Assembly (NCBI GenBank): GCA_028565635.1
Contig: JAOXYB010032275.1
Location: forward strand, 1 to 14,450
DNA length: 14,450 bases
Source: Phoronis ovalis
Taxonomy: Eukaryota > Phoronida > Phoronidae
Direction of reading: 5' to 3'
This document shows positions 1-8,089 of the stretch, in pieces. Position 1 is the first letter of the stretch, and each line of letters begins with the position of its first letter. The position numbers and the translations under genes are program-made. The notes beneath the pieces are model-generated. The model made no database searches and was not told the DNA's origin. It saw only the letters and a list, made by a program, of their open reading frames with translations.

Positions 1-116
1 TCAGCTTCCATAAAACCACAGAAACATTTGCCAAAAATTCCTTTAGCTTTGGCGCACTCAATCATATCAGGACTTGCGTCAAGGATATCATTGTGGATGA
101 AGCCTCCTTTGCTTAA
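1..116 (-). CDS. METTL27: METTL27-like exon 3, cut by window edge
   Basis: The exon begins after acceptor TATTTTTGTAG and reads LSKGGFIHNDILDASPDM, then ECAKAKGIFGKCFCGFMEA, leaving two bases of a split codon at the window edge. Joining exon 2 gives GTGLAGEALSKGGF and then DILDASPDM, the usual motif I to post-I spacing of the family. The exon continues outside the window. Confidence 0.82.
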
Positions 117-2110
117 CTACAAAAATACATGTACTTATGCAAGACGAGTATAAGATAACTGTTATATTACCGGTTGTTAATTTCAACTAGTTTTTCAATG
201 GGATGCTATTCAATGCTGAAATATTGCAAAAGGAAAACGTAAATCAAAATGTATAACCTGTGTATTTGTGTTAAAGCACAATAGAGGGCGTTACTAGTGC
301 TAAGATACATTATATTAAATAAAGGGGAGTTAGTTAGAATTAAATGAGGTTGTGACGTTTTGTCCAGAGTTTTTGTACTAGCACCGAGATATGTTCTGTG
401 TTCTCTCTATGTTAAAAGCCATGAAGCATTACTGTATAATATCGTCCACATTATCAGCAGCTCTAAATTTGTCATCCGGATCTGCTTCAGTTGACCTACT
501 ATAGACTTGCGGTATATTATAAATGCCTTCCTCATGAGCACTTCCGGGAGGTACCTACCGCCTCTCCAGCCAGTCCTGTACCTCCAGCCACATCAAGGAT
601 CCGTACTTCCTCCTTTCTATCCCCAAGTAGGCCTTCAATTTCCTTCAGTACAATACTTGGTGCGGTATAACCGCCCTGTGCATCCTGAAAGTCACAAGAA
701 TGAAACGAGTATTTATGATAATAATAACAATGTGTATCAGACTCGCTTAAAATTCTTTTTGTGCTTTTATAACACTGGCCACAGTTCTCTCCCCTCAAGC
801 AACATTCTTTCACTGAAACAAAGATGTATACTGCGACGGGATCTGAGACCTAAAGCAAGACTGTTAGTTACATGATAATACATACAATGCATAATATAGT
901 ACATATATATTTATGTATACATTTTTTGACAGGTATGATCACCAGGGTGATCACGTGCACTATTTTAGTATAGAGACATGTTGACATGTACTCTTAAAAT
1001 ATAATGATAACGTGCCTAGAATATTTTACCTAGTCAGCACTTTTCGAAGTAATCACAAGCAGAAGGAATTATGCGATATTCTTGAGCTCTAAGAAACGAT
1101 CGAAAAAATTAATTAATTAACGCCTAAATACTGAGCATATCAAAAGAACTGTTACAATTTTACTTTATAATAATCAGTAAATAATAATAAGAATAACAAT
1201 GTTTTTTAAGAACAGCTTGTTGTACAGTGGCGTAGAACACAGGCAAAATACAACATTATTTAGTTTTAATTGGTCCTGCCATGATGCATGTCCTTAATGG
1301 CTGTTGTGTTGTAGTTAATTGATCAAGGATAATTTCACATTTTACAAATCCAGAACTCGAATAAAATGGACTTTTCCAGTAATTCTATCACACTGTGAAT
1401 ACAGGCTTAATTAGTACTAGTCTAAGTTTAGACCCTTGTTGTATTTTTAAATTCATTTTTGTTAAAAATTGAGTTTAAATCCCTATACAAATGTCTATCC
1501 CTATCTGATAATACTATATGCACTATTAATTTTAAAACAAATGTTTGACTTTTTCTAGTTTATAGTTTATTTAGTACATTTATACAGTATATAGTCTGTG
1601 TTAGAGACTATCTTTATTAGTACTAATATCCTATTTATATGACACTAGAACATGTATCCTTACAATACAGTTCAACAGTATTGTCTTCTTTTCAGCAATT
1701 GCTATTTCGAATTGAAAAGACTTACTGATATCCTGTAAAATGATAACACTAGAAATGTATCGTTAGAGTTCATTTCAAATTTAAAGGATAATTGCCAGGT
1801 TCGCAGTTGTATTCAGTAATATGTAAAAGATATTAAATAAACGTTTATAATTATAAAGTGTCTTCATGTAAACATTTAGTGTGAATACGGCTATTGAATG
1901 GATTGTAATATTATACTGTTTTTGAGACTAGTATATCTAAGCAATAATCGGATGCAAAATCCATACCTTATCGTACGTGGCAGCCCACTTAGCGTACTGA
2001 CCAACTAAGCCTTCCTTAGTTTTGAAAACAGCGTCATCCCAGTCTTGTTCCCATTCGTCATGCTCACTTTTACTGTGATCACAGTCCGGCTGTTTTTCTT
2101 GCGATGACAT
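1..2110 (-). CDS. METTL27: METTL27-like methyltransferase gene, first three coding exons (partial)
   Basis: This is a class I SAM-dependent methyltransferase of the METTL27/WBSCR27 type; the substrate of that family is not firmly known. I joined exons 2110-1967, 684-559 and 116-1, which give 128 residues before the window ends. Both junctions are phase 0 with GT donors and AG acceptors, and the reading frame stays open across them. The N-terminus is acidic and hydrophilic. GQYAKWAATYDK (residues 37-48) matches the YDxWA..YD start of these enzymes. Motif I, ILDVAGGTGLAGE, is at residues 77-89 and binds SAM. DILDASPDM (100-108) is the strand carrying the acidic residue that contacts the SAM ribose. 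The start was taken at the ATG at 2110 because the upstream in-frame extension begins only with GTG. The C-terminal half lies beyond the left edge. Family assignment rests on recognition by eye. Confidence 0.85.
117..558 (-). other. intron 2 of the METTL27-like gene
   Basis: A 442-base intron between exons 2 and 3, with donor GTAGGTAC and acceptor TTTTTGTAG on the minus strand. It is A+T-rich and no other feature was seen. Confidence 0.75.
559..684 (-). CDS. METTL27: METTL27-like exon 2 (SAM motif I)
   Basis: This exon has 42 codons, phase 0 at both ends. It follows a good pyrimidine tract and acceptor (TTCTTGTGACTTTCAG) and ends before donor GTAGGTAC. It encodes DAQGGYTAPSIVLKEIEGLL, then the glycine-rich SAM-binding loop LDVAGGTGLAGE. 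A second possible donor four bases downstream would shift the frame and was rejected. Open sequence beyond both ends is intron read-through. Confidence 0.85.
685..1966 (-). other. intron 1 of the METTL27-like gene
   Basis: An intron of about 1.3 kb with donor GTATGG and acceptor CTTTCAG on the minus strand. It contains a small perfect inverted repeat at 936-953 (TGATCACC, two bases, GGTGATCA). Two loosely similar strings around an ACACTAGAA core occur near 1640 and 1745. No further exon could be supported. Confidence 0.7.
936..953. repeat. short perfect inverted repeat
   Basis: TGATCACC and its exact reverse complement GGTGATCA are separated by AG. It lies within intron 1 of the METTL27-like gene. 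It is short enough to be chance; no function is inferred. Confidence 0.5.
1967..2110 (-). CDS. METTL27: METTL27-like exon 1 (start codon)
   Basis: This exon holds 48 codons from ATG at 2110-2108 to AAG at 1969-1967, followed by donor GTATGG. It is hydrophilic (MSSQEKQPDCDHSKSEHDEW at the start) and ends in YAKWAATYDK, the conserved N-terminal helix of the family. It ends in phase 0. G at -3 gives a moderate start context. No transmembrane segment or signal peptide is seen, which suits a soluble cytosolic enzyme. Confidence 0.82.
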
Positions 2111-3800
2111 ACCACTGTTACCTAGCGTTAACACTCCCTTTTAAGTTAGCTACTCAGTATATCAACCTTATATTACCAGCTTTAGTAAATATAGGTCACA
2201 CGTTTTATTTATATATAGCTGATAAACAGAAATTCAATAAATCTGAAAATAGGTCATCCCTTCAACAAAGTGACTGCATTCAGGTAGGGCTTTCGATAGT
2301 ACTGCCATCTGCTGGAAACAATGGAGAACATTCGATTTTTAGAATGATGTAGATATGTAAGTCATCTTGCTTTGCTTTTAGACTTATAATTTTGTTACGC
2401 AACTAATACATCAAATAAACGATGGCTATATGCAGAAGAAAAATGCTAAATAGGTACAATGCATTACATGTCTGCAGTATACAAAAACATGCAAGTATAC
2501 GTGCCTCAAAAAGGAAAAAAAACTAATCACATGTGTACTTTGACACTAGTATCAATGAAATCTATCCACCAGAGCTGGTTTTGAATAAAAGAAACAATGC
2601 ATCTTGTAAAGAAGGTTCATATCTAGATTTAGCTTACATGTACATTGTACGCATGCACAATGATGGGAGACTCATAATTAAGGTATAATAATCAAAGGGA
2701 TGAATTTCCATTTACTATCAGGAATTTCCTTACCTAGATTCAAATATTCCAGTTAACCCCTCATATGGTATTTATGTCTCACAGTTAGTTAGATACAGTA
2801 GAATATGTTCCAGGGTTATGGATTTTGTTGATAAATATATTATATTAAACTATATACTAAGAAATCAAGGATTCGAAACATATAAATTGAGAAAATATTT
2901 CAAAAATTTTGCAATAAATATACATTTATCGAAACAAAGCACAAACTCTATAGATGTGTTTATCATGCATAATTATCGTTAGAAAACAATAGCACTATTT
3001 CCGCATGATTGATACATAATTGTGGTGCACTAAATTCATTTGAAAGTCCACCATGTGATTGTTTACTATATCTTCCTACATCCAATCCAAGACATGGTAT
3101 ATATATGTTGGTTATATTTATATTTTGAATTCTTTGTGCTTAGAATATATTTATTATACTTTGACATTGGTATTTTTTTCACGAATATAAAGGTCCGGCA
3201 TTGTATTGAACTGACGGCCGGCAGACCTAGAAATCTTGGCTTTTTGTAGATTTACCAAGATATCTAAAGAAATGGATAGCTAACAATTTAGAAATATAAA
3301 GATGATTCCTTTAACTTTACAACAATATCAAATTTATACTTGTACGTGTGCCACTGCCAAACTGAGAAAAACAATCAATACAACTTCTGTTGTCACAATG
3401 TCTATTATACTTATACTTATGGTTGCTCAAAGGCCAACATGTATTATCCATGTGCTGTTGTACTCGAAATAAATAAATAAATGAAACGGGAAATAGAGGG
3501 TAAATCAACTGGTGGATCCGGAATAGCTGTGAGAAGACTCTATTATTGCGAGATAAGCAAACGTCATGTGAACAGTACTGTTTCTAATTATAGCGTGGTG
3601 TTACATAACGTATATGCGTACAATTATAAATCCATCTGTTAGTCCGTGTGTTTTCGGTAATAACCACCTCATTTATAAAACTTGGGATAACATTTCTAGT
3701 ATAATGAGTTCACCTTGATGTTTCACCTGTTTCATATTATAGTGGGTGAAATCATTTAAAGACTGTAGACATTGTGACTGTACTGTTACGTTATATATTG
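2111..3800. other. A+T-rich stretch upstream of the METTL27-like gene
   Basis: This contains the 5' flank and presumably the promoter of the minus-strand METTL27-like gene. A TATAAGG string on the minus strand near 2165 is not strong enough to call a TATA box. Open frames here are short and low-complexity. A small G+C-rich patch near 3195-3235 could be read on either strand, but it lacks convincing splice sites on both sides. Confidence 0.5.
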
Positions 3801-3806
3801 TTTCAG

Positions 3807-3915
3807 GCCAAAGATATTAATTGCCGATGCCATGGGGCGATCAACGGATCAATATAAGTATGATGGACATGTCAGTGAGGGAGTTCAAATACAAGGACTA
3901 CCACTCTCTGGATGA
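3807..3915 (+). pseudogene. possible M14 carboxypeptidase-like exon fragment
   Basis: A pyrimidine-rich acceptor-like string (ATTGTTTCAG) is followed by a G+C-richer segment. One plus-strand frame (3860-3915) contains SVREFKYKDYHSLDE. This resembles the start of the mature catalytic domain of M14 zinc carboxypeptidases, where a Phe-x-Tyr-x-x-Tyr-His-Ser/Thr-Leu-Glu/Asp-Glu pattern is common. A weak donor (GTATAG) follows at 3916. No zinc-binding HxxE motif or partner exon was found, and a second frame is also open here. This could be a fragment, a relic, or chance. Confidence 0.22.
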
Positions 3916-4353
3916 GTATAGCATAGACACTAGTACATACTCTGGTGCTAACTTACTGTGTTTGTGAGTGTTTGGTATTGCCATCCCGGGAGGGGTTACT
4001 CTCATTAATGAGATATGCGGGTATGCTCTATGTGAATGGGCTACGATTTTCTGCATTCAAACCCCAACCAAGTTGTTTGGCAAGACATTGGTGCGTATTA
4101 GTACTTATTTTCCTTTGCGTACATGCAGAACTGTTTCTTATATATGTATATATAAATAGATATATCAGCATTTTGATAACATTTAAAGGTTTCTTCTATT
4201 GAAGTATACACTTTCTTAAGCTTTCGTATTATTAATCAGTTGGGGTGGAGGAATGTATAATATTTCAAGTACAAATTAAATTGAGCGAATTAAGATAAGT
4301 TCAATTTCGATACACATTTTGGATATCGCTTATGTCATGTTAGTTCTTGATTT
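3916..4353. other. no certain gene; unassigned G+C-richer patch
   Basis: Positions 3960-4095 are richer in G+C than their surroundings and include the palindrome CTCATTAATGAG. Plus-strand frames across it are open but match no family I know, and minus-strand frames are soon stopped. It may be a dispersed repeat, but no second copy is visible in this window. The rest is A+T-rich with nothing recognised. Confidence 0.35.
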
Positions 4354-4386
4354 CAGTATTTTCATTGTATACAACTGAAAATACTG
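4354..4386. repeat. near-perfect 33-base palindrome
   Basis: CAGTATTTTCATTGTA is followed by TACAACTGAAAATACTG. The two arms are exact reverse complements over 16 pairs apart from one unpaired C. The DNA could extrude a cruciform and an RNA copy could form a 16-pair stem. No matching target-site duplication or longer terminal repeat is obvious in the flanks, so its origin is unknown. Confidence 0.8.
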
Positions 4387-4907
4387 GGTCCAAGCTCTGG
4401 AACAATTTGCTTAATAATGTAAATAAAACTCAGCTAGCCTTTCAATCTTCAAAAATCTTTCTTTTTGACAAAACAATAATTTCGTTCTCTATTAGTTCTT
4501 CTGAATATTCAGTATAATGCTTGTTATTTAGTAAGCATGCGTTTATTTTTCTTTTTAAGCAATGACTTTTTGTACGGTAATAATGTCATTTCATTGTATT
4601 TGTTCCTTTATCTAGTTTGCCTGTACCATGTTTAGGGACCACATTTGTGTGTTATCCTTGGAAATGGAGCACCTCTCTTATTTATTTGTATGTATTGTAT
4701 GTGTTTCATTGGCAAAATAAAATCAAATCAGTCATGCCTCACAGACAAGTGATGTTTATTAAGGAACACAAAATCTACACAGTTTATAGTTTATGTCAAA
4801 CTTATTATATTTTACCAGAACAAAACCATCGAAGACGTTTACATGCGACTTCTATAATATATCATGCTTGGTCAGTCGCGGATGCCTACAGCAATTTTTT
4901 CTTGCAG
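4387..4907. other. no gene supported
   Basis: An A+T-rich stretch. Open plus-strand frames around 4617-4907 have no recognisable motif and low-complexity composition. A pyrimidine tract at its right end leads into the exon-like block at 4908. Confidence 0.45.
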
Positions 4908-4988
4908 ACTCAACCACCAGTGTTGTAGCTCGATGCATGAAATCACCTGGTGGTAGCTTTGGTAATTTCCGAGAAAACTGGCATCTAG
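4908..4988 (+). CDS. possible internal exon of an unknown plus-strand gene
   Basis: This 81-base block lies between an acceptor-like string (CAATTTTTTCTTGCAG) and a donor-like string (CTAG followed by GTATTA). It is phase 1 at both ends and open throughout. It encodes STTSVVARCMKSP, then GGSFGNFRENWHL, and is richer in G+C than its flanks. I recognise no family, and no neighbouring exon could be joined. A minus-strand frame is also open across it, so strand is uncertain. It could be chance. Confidence 0.25.
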
Positions 4989-6364
4989 GTATTACGTTTC
5001 CTCTCATTTTATGCAAAAATACCACACAGCCTTAAAATAACGGTGAACGTCATCAAGGTCTGGCCCGCTAGCACCATGCGACTTATATGTTTTTAAAGAT
5101 ATGCTAGTGAACTGAAAGCTAAAATAATCTTCACATTATGATCTTAATTAGTCCTGACCTTAAATCAGTTTTAATAAATTAAATACAGTCGTTCCCCTAC
5201 GACTAGGCTTCAATCATATGTATTCAGACTGGACTTTAGAACAGAGCCAACAATTTCCTAAAATATTAAGTCCTCTCGATATTATGTTATATTTGGATTT
5301 TTCACTATGAAACATTAATATCTTCGTTTTATTTTTGATTCCGTGTTATGTTTAATCCTTGAGATAGGCAACTCGCTTTGCAGTGTGTACGATTTACTCC
5401 TCATTGAGAAAAACTTGTCTTGTACTGTAAAACTCCAGATTTTATGCTAATGAAATTCCAATATACACGCATAATTGAGAGTTAAAATTGATATTTAGGA
5501 GTCAGGATATATACTGCAAATATATCCGTATTGTTTATTAATGGATAAAATTTCCTATAGATCAAAGAACCTATTTTAATTCACCTTTCTATGCTATGCA
5601 AGACGCGCCGGGAAGCGGGTCATAAAATAAGTCAAACAACTCTTTAACAAATAAGATATCGACATCTCTGAATCTGGCCCAAAAGAAAATTGATATGTTT
5701 TGTGATCATAAAGTCACTGATAGTAAACTGACCAGTGGGCAAATATAATTAACCTGCAAATAACAATACTTGAAACCATGTGAACTGAATGAATGCAGCT
5801 GCTTTAAGCAATGCAATTAGAACTGTTTGCGGAACAAGGTTTCTATTTATAGCTATTATGCAAATCTAGCCATAACAATTATAGTATAATGTTTGGAATC
5901 CCGATCTAGTACAAGTCTAATGTGTTTGCGATCATTCAAACAAAAAAGAGCTCTTCAAATAAAAGCCCTGGTTTATTTACGGACATTTCCGGTAATATAT
6001 ACTATCCAGAAATAAATTACACATTTTGCAAGCTCTGAACCCACTGACCGAAGATTGTTCCACGTTCTCTCCAATTGGATATGTGATACATGGTTTCTGC
6101 ATTTACATCTTTTAAATATTAATATAATTTCGTTACTTCCTTGCCACCTCCCACCTCTATTATAATTTTCTTACCGGGTCTATCTTTTACGACTTTTTCT
6201 AATATTATTTACACCCTGTTAGGTAGCGGATTGCTTGCTGCTGGTCTCTGGTATTTACTGTAGAACTGAGGTTGGTCGGTAACAGTTGGATCAAGTAACC
6301 ATTCCGCAGGAACTACCTATTTTTTATTGCGTTTGTCAGATATCGATTTTTCTTTCAGTTTGGA
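4989..6364. other. A+T-rich intergenic stretch
   Basis: No exon, RNA gene or repeat could be supported. Small G+C-rich patches occur near 5603-5625 and 6225-6285. The latter could be 5' untranslated sequence of the exon-like block at 6365, but nothing proves it. Confidence 0.4.
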
Positions 6365-6450
6365 ATGGTGAGCCGATCACACAGTGCGGTGGCGGCAGGT
6401 GGCTCGACCAGAAAAAAGTATTCAACAATTTTGGTACTTGTCTGTATTTT
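6365..6450 (+). CDS. possible first coding exon with a type II membrane anchor
   Basis: A G+C-rich island begins just after an acceptor-like tract (TTTTTCTTTCAG at 6348-6359). ATG at 6365 has G at -3 and +4, a strong context. The frame reads MVSRSHSAVAAGGSTRKK and then a hydrophobic run, YSTILVLVCI. A short basic tail followed by an uncleaved hydrophobic segment is typical of Golgi type II membrane proteins. An in-frame TAG follows at 6452, so either a weak donor (GTAGGT at 6451) is used or this is a 29-residue frame. No downstream exon was found. Protein family unknown; other frames are also open here. Confidence 0.3.
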
Positions 6451-7226
6451 GTAGGTAATGATATTTAGTTTTTATCATAATTAAAATCATATCGCATAAC
6501 CTCAATTTCTAGTTGTTGCGTGTGTTAGCATATTAAATAACAATTATTTGTAATTTAATTTGTGTAATAAATAACTGTCAGTGAATAATAAAACAGCAAT
6601 ATATACAGACGCTAGGTTATGTCAACTTATCTTTATTTGATGGATTGACGGTTCGAGTCCACGCTGGTTAGGTAGGCCCGAACTTTTCACATGTTACCAG
6701 ATACCATATAGGTTAAATAATACTGTGATACTGTGGTAGGTGATAACACTAGATATAAAGTGAAATCCTTTAAATTCTTTTATTACTTTTTTAAGTATGA
6801 TGAGTAGAAAAAAAGTAAATGAAATATTAAGAAATGATAAGAATCAGTTTCCCGGAAATAAATTAAAACAGGTCTTGAAATAAGTATTTGTTTATTATAT
6901 TAAATGAACTCAAATTATAAATGAATTTTAAAAAGTGTTTTAAAAAGCAGGTTAGTATCAATTACAAAAAGCTTCACTTCAAATAAAAGTTAATTATTAG
7001 ATAGTTTTTTGCTATCATTATTTAGTGCAGTGAAAATCGAAATCATTGTGTAAAACATTTTTTTTCAGTTATATTCCACTCTAATACAAAAAACACATAT
7101 TATTATATATCATATAGAATAAAGGAGTAAGCAAATTTAATTGAAAATGAACACATCTAGATTAGACACATTATAACTAAACTCGAAGTACATTCGTGCG
7201 TGCAATACTATTTCTTTAACTCGTGT
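6451..7226. other. A+T-rich stretch with 3' flank of the dioxygenase-like gene
   Basis: This holds the presumed 3' untranslated region of the minus-strand gene ending at 7227. On that strand ATTAAA lies at 7141-7136 and AATAAA at 6896-6891; either could be a polyadenylation signal, but neither is proven. GGTTCGAGTCC at 6650-6660 matches a pol III B box, yet no tRNA fold or A box surrounds it. Confidence 0.45.
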
Positions 7227-8089
7227 TTATGCACCAGTAACTTCACATTGACAACGCTTGTCAATTGATTGTCTGTATTCCTCCATAACCTTTGTACGCA
7301 TGTCGCGAAACGTGAAATCCGAATCGGGGGTGAACTCTTCGATGTCGTGGCAGTCACCTACATAATCGAAATACGGCCAGTGTGTCATGTCACTAAGATC
7401 ATAATTGTAGCATTGGATCGTGGCACAGAAATCGTCGGATTTGTTGACCAGTTTATGTGTCTGATACCAGTTTCTGTTGATCCAAGTCACATCTCCAGGC
7501 TTGCCATCAAACTGTAGCAGAATTCCACTGTCTTCATCGCACTGGACCTGTTTGTTGTAGACCTGAACATGAATGCTTCCGAACAAAACTTTGATGACAG
7601 CATTGGCGTTACCATGGTTATGGATTGGACTGTAGTGTTTGGAAGGCCAAAGTTCGAGAACGTATGGGATTCCCGGTGATTTCCCAAGACTGCAACCCAA
7701 TGTTACACGTAAATAAGTCTCGCGTGGATCTGCCTTTTTACCGAACTCGTGTGCCTTTGCTTGTAATTTTTCGTACAAGAGACAGCCACTGGTATTGATG
7801 CTATACCTCATGGCATCCGACAGTAGCACATCCTCTGTTTCCTCCGGCCAATTCAACTTGCAGTTCTTCACATTCTCGTAAAGGACTCGACACCCTGCTG
7901 GGAGGCTAGCAGAAAAGGTGAAATCACCCTCATCCAACGAAAACAAGCTGATTTCGGAGCTGTCTTTCACTAAATAGGGGCGATTACAGATTAGAGGGTT
8001 CAAATCAAATTCGACCATTCCTTCGATATCATTGAGGCTCTGATTTAGTATCGGGTCTTCTTTTTTCTTTTTCCTTGCTGGACGCTTTT
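7227..8089 (-). CDS. terminal exon: cysteine-dioxygenase-like cupin domain
   Basis: The exon begins after a strong acceptor (CATTTTTTCCAATTTCAG) and ends at TAA 7229-7227. Open sequence upstream to 8180 is intron read-through and has no ATG. The exon encodes a basic start (KRPARKKKKEDP), a lead-in region, then the cupin: TYLRVTLG (substrate arginine), VLELWPSKHYSPIHNHG (first two iron histidines), VIKVLFGSIHVQVY (second strand), WINRNWYQTHKLVN (third histidine) and CATIQCYNYD (active-site tyrosine). The 60-residue tail after the cupin is acidic then basic and unrecognised. Base composition is clearly higher in G+C than the introns, as expected for a working exon, and no internal stop occurs. 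Confidence 0.88.

Noticed and set aside
507-875. 122-codon plus-strand frame opposite METTL27-like exon 2
   Set aside because: The minus strand here carries the SAM-binding motif with proper splice sites; the plus frame has no recognisable content.
1937-2134. Longer METTL27-like start at 2134
   Set aside because: The extension would begin with GTG; the first ATG in the frame is at 2110 and fits the family start better.
6640-6670. GGTTCGAGTCC, an exact-looking tRNA T-arm or pol III B box
   Set aside because: The flanking bases do not pair as a T-stem, and no A box, anticodon arm or acceptor stem is seen at the right distance, so neither a tRNA nor a SINE can be supported.
7269-7687. Open frames on the plus strand and in another minus frame over the cupin exon
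   Set aside because: They are shadows of the cupin frame, which shows the protein family motifs.
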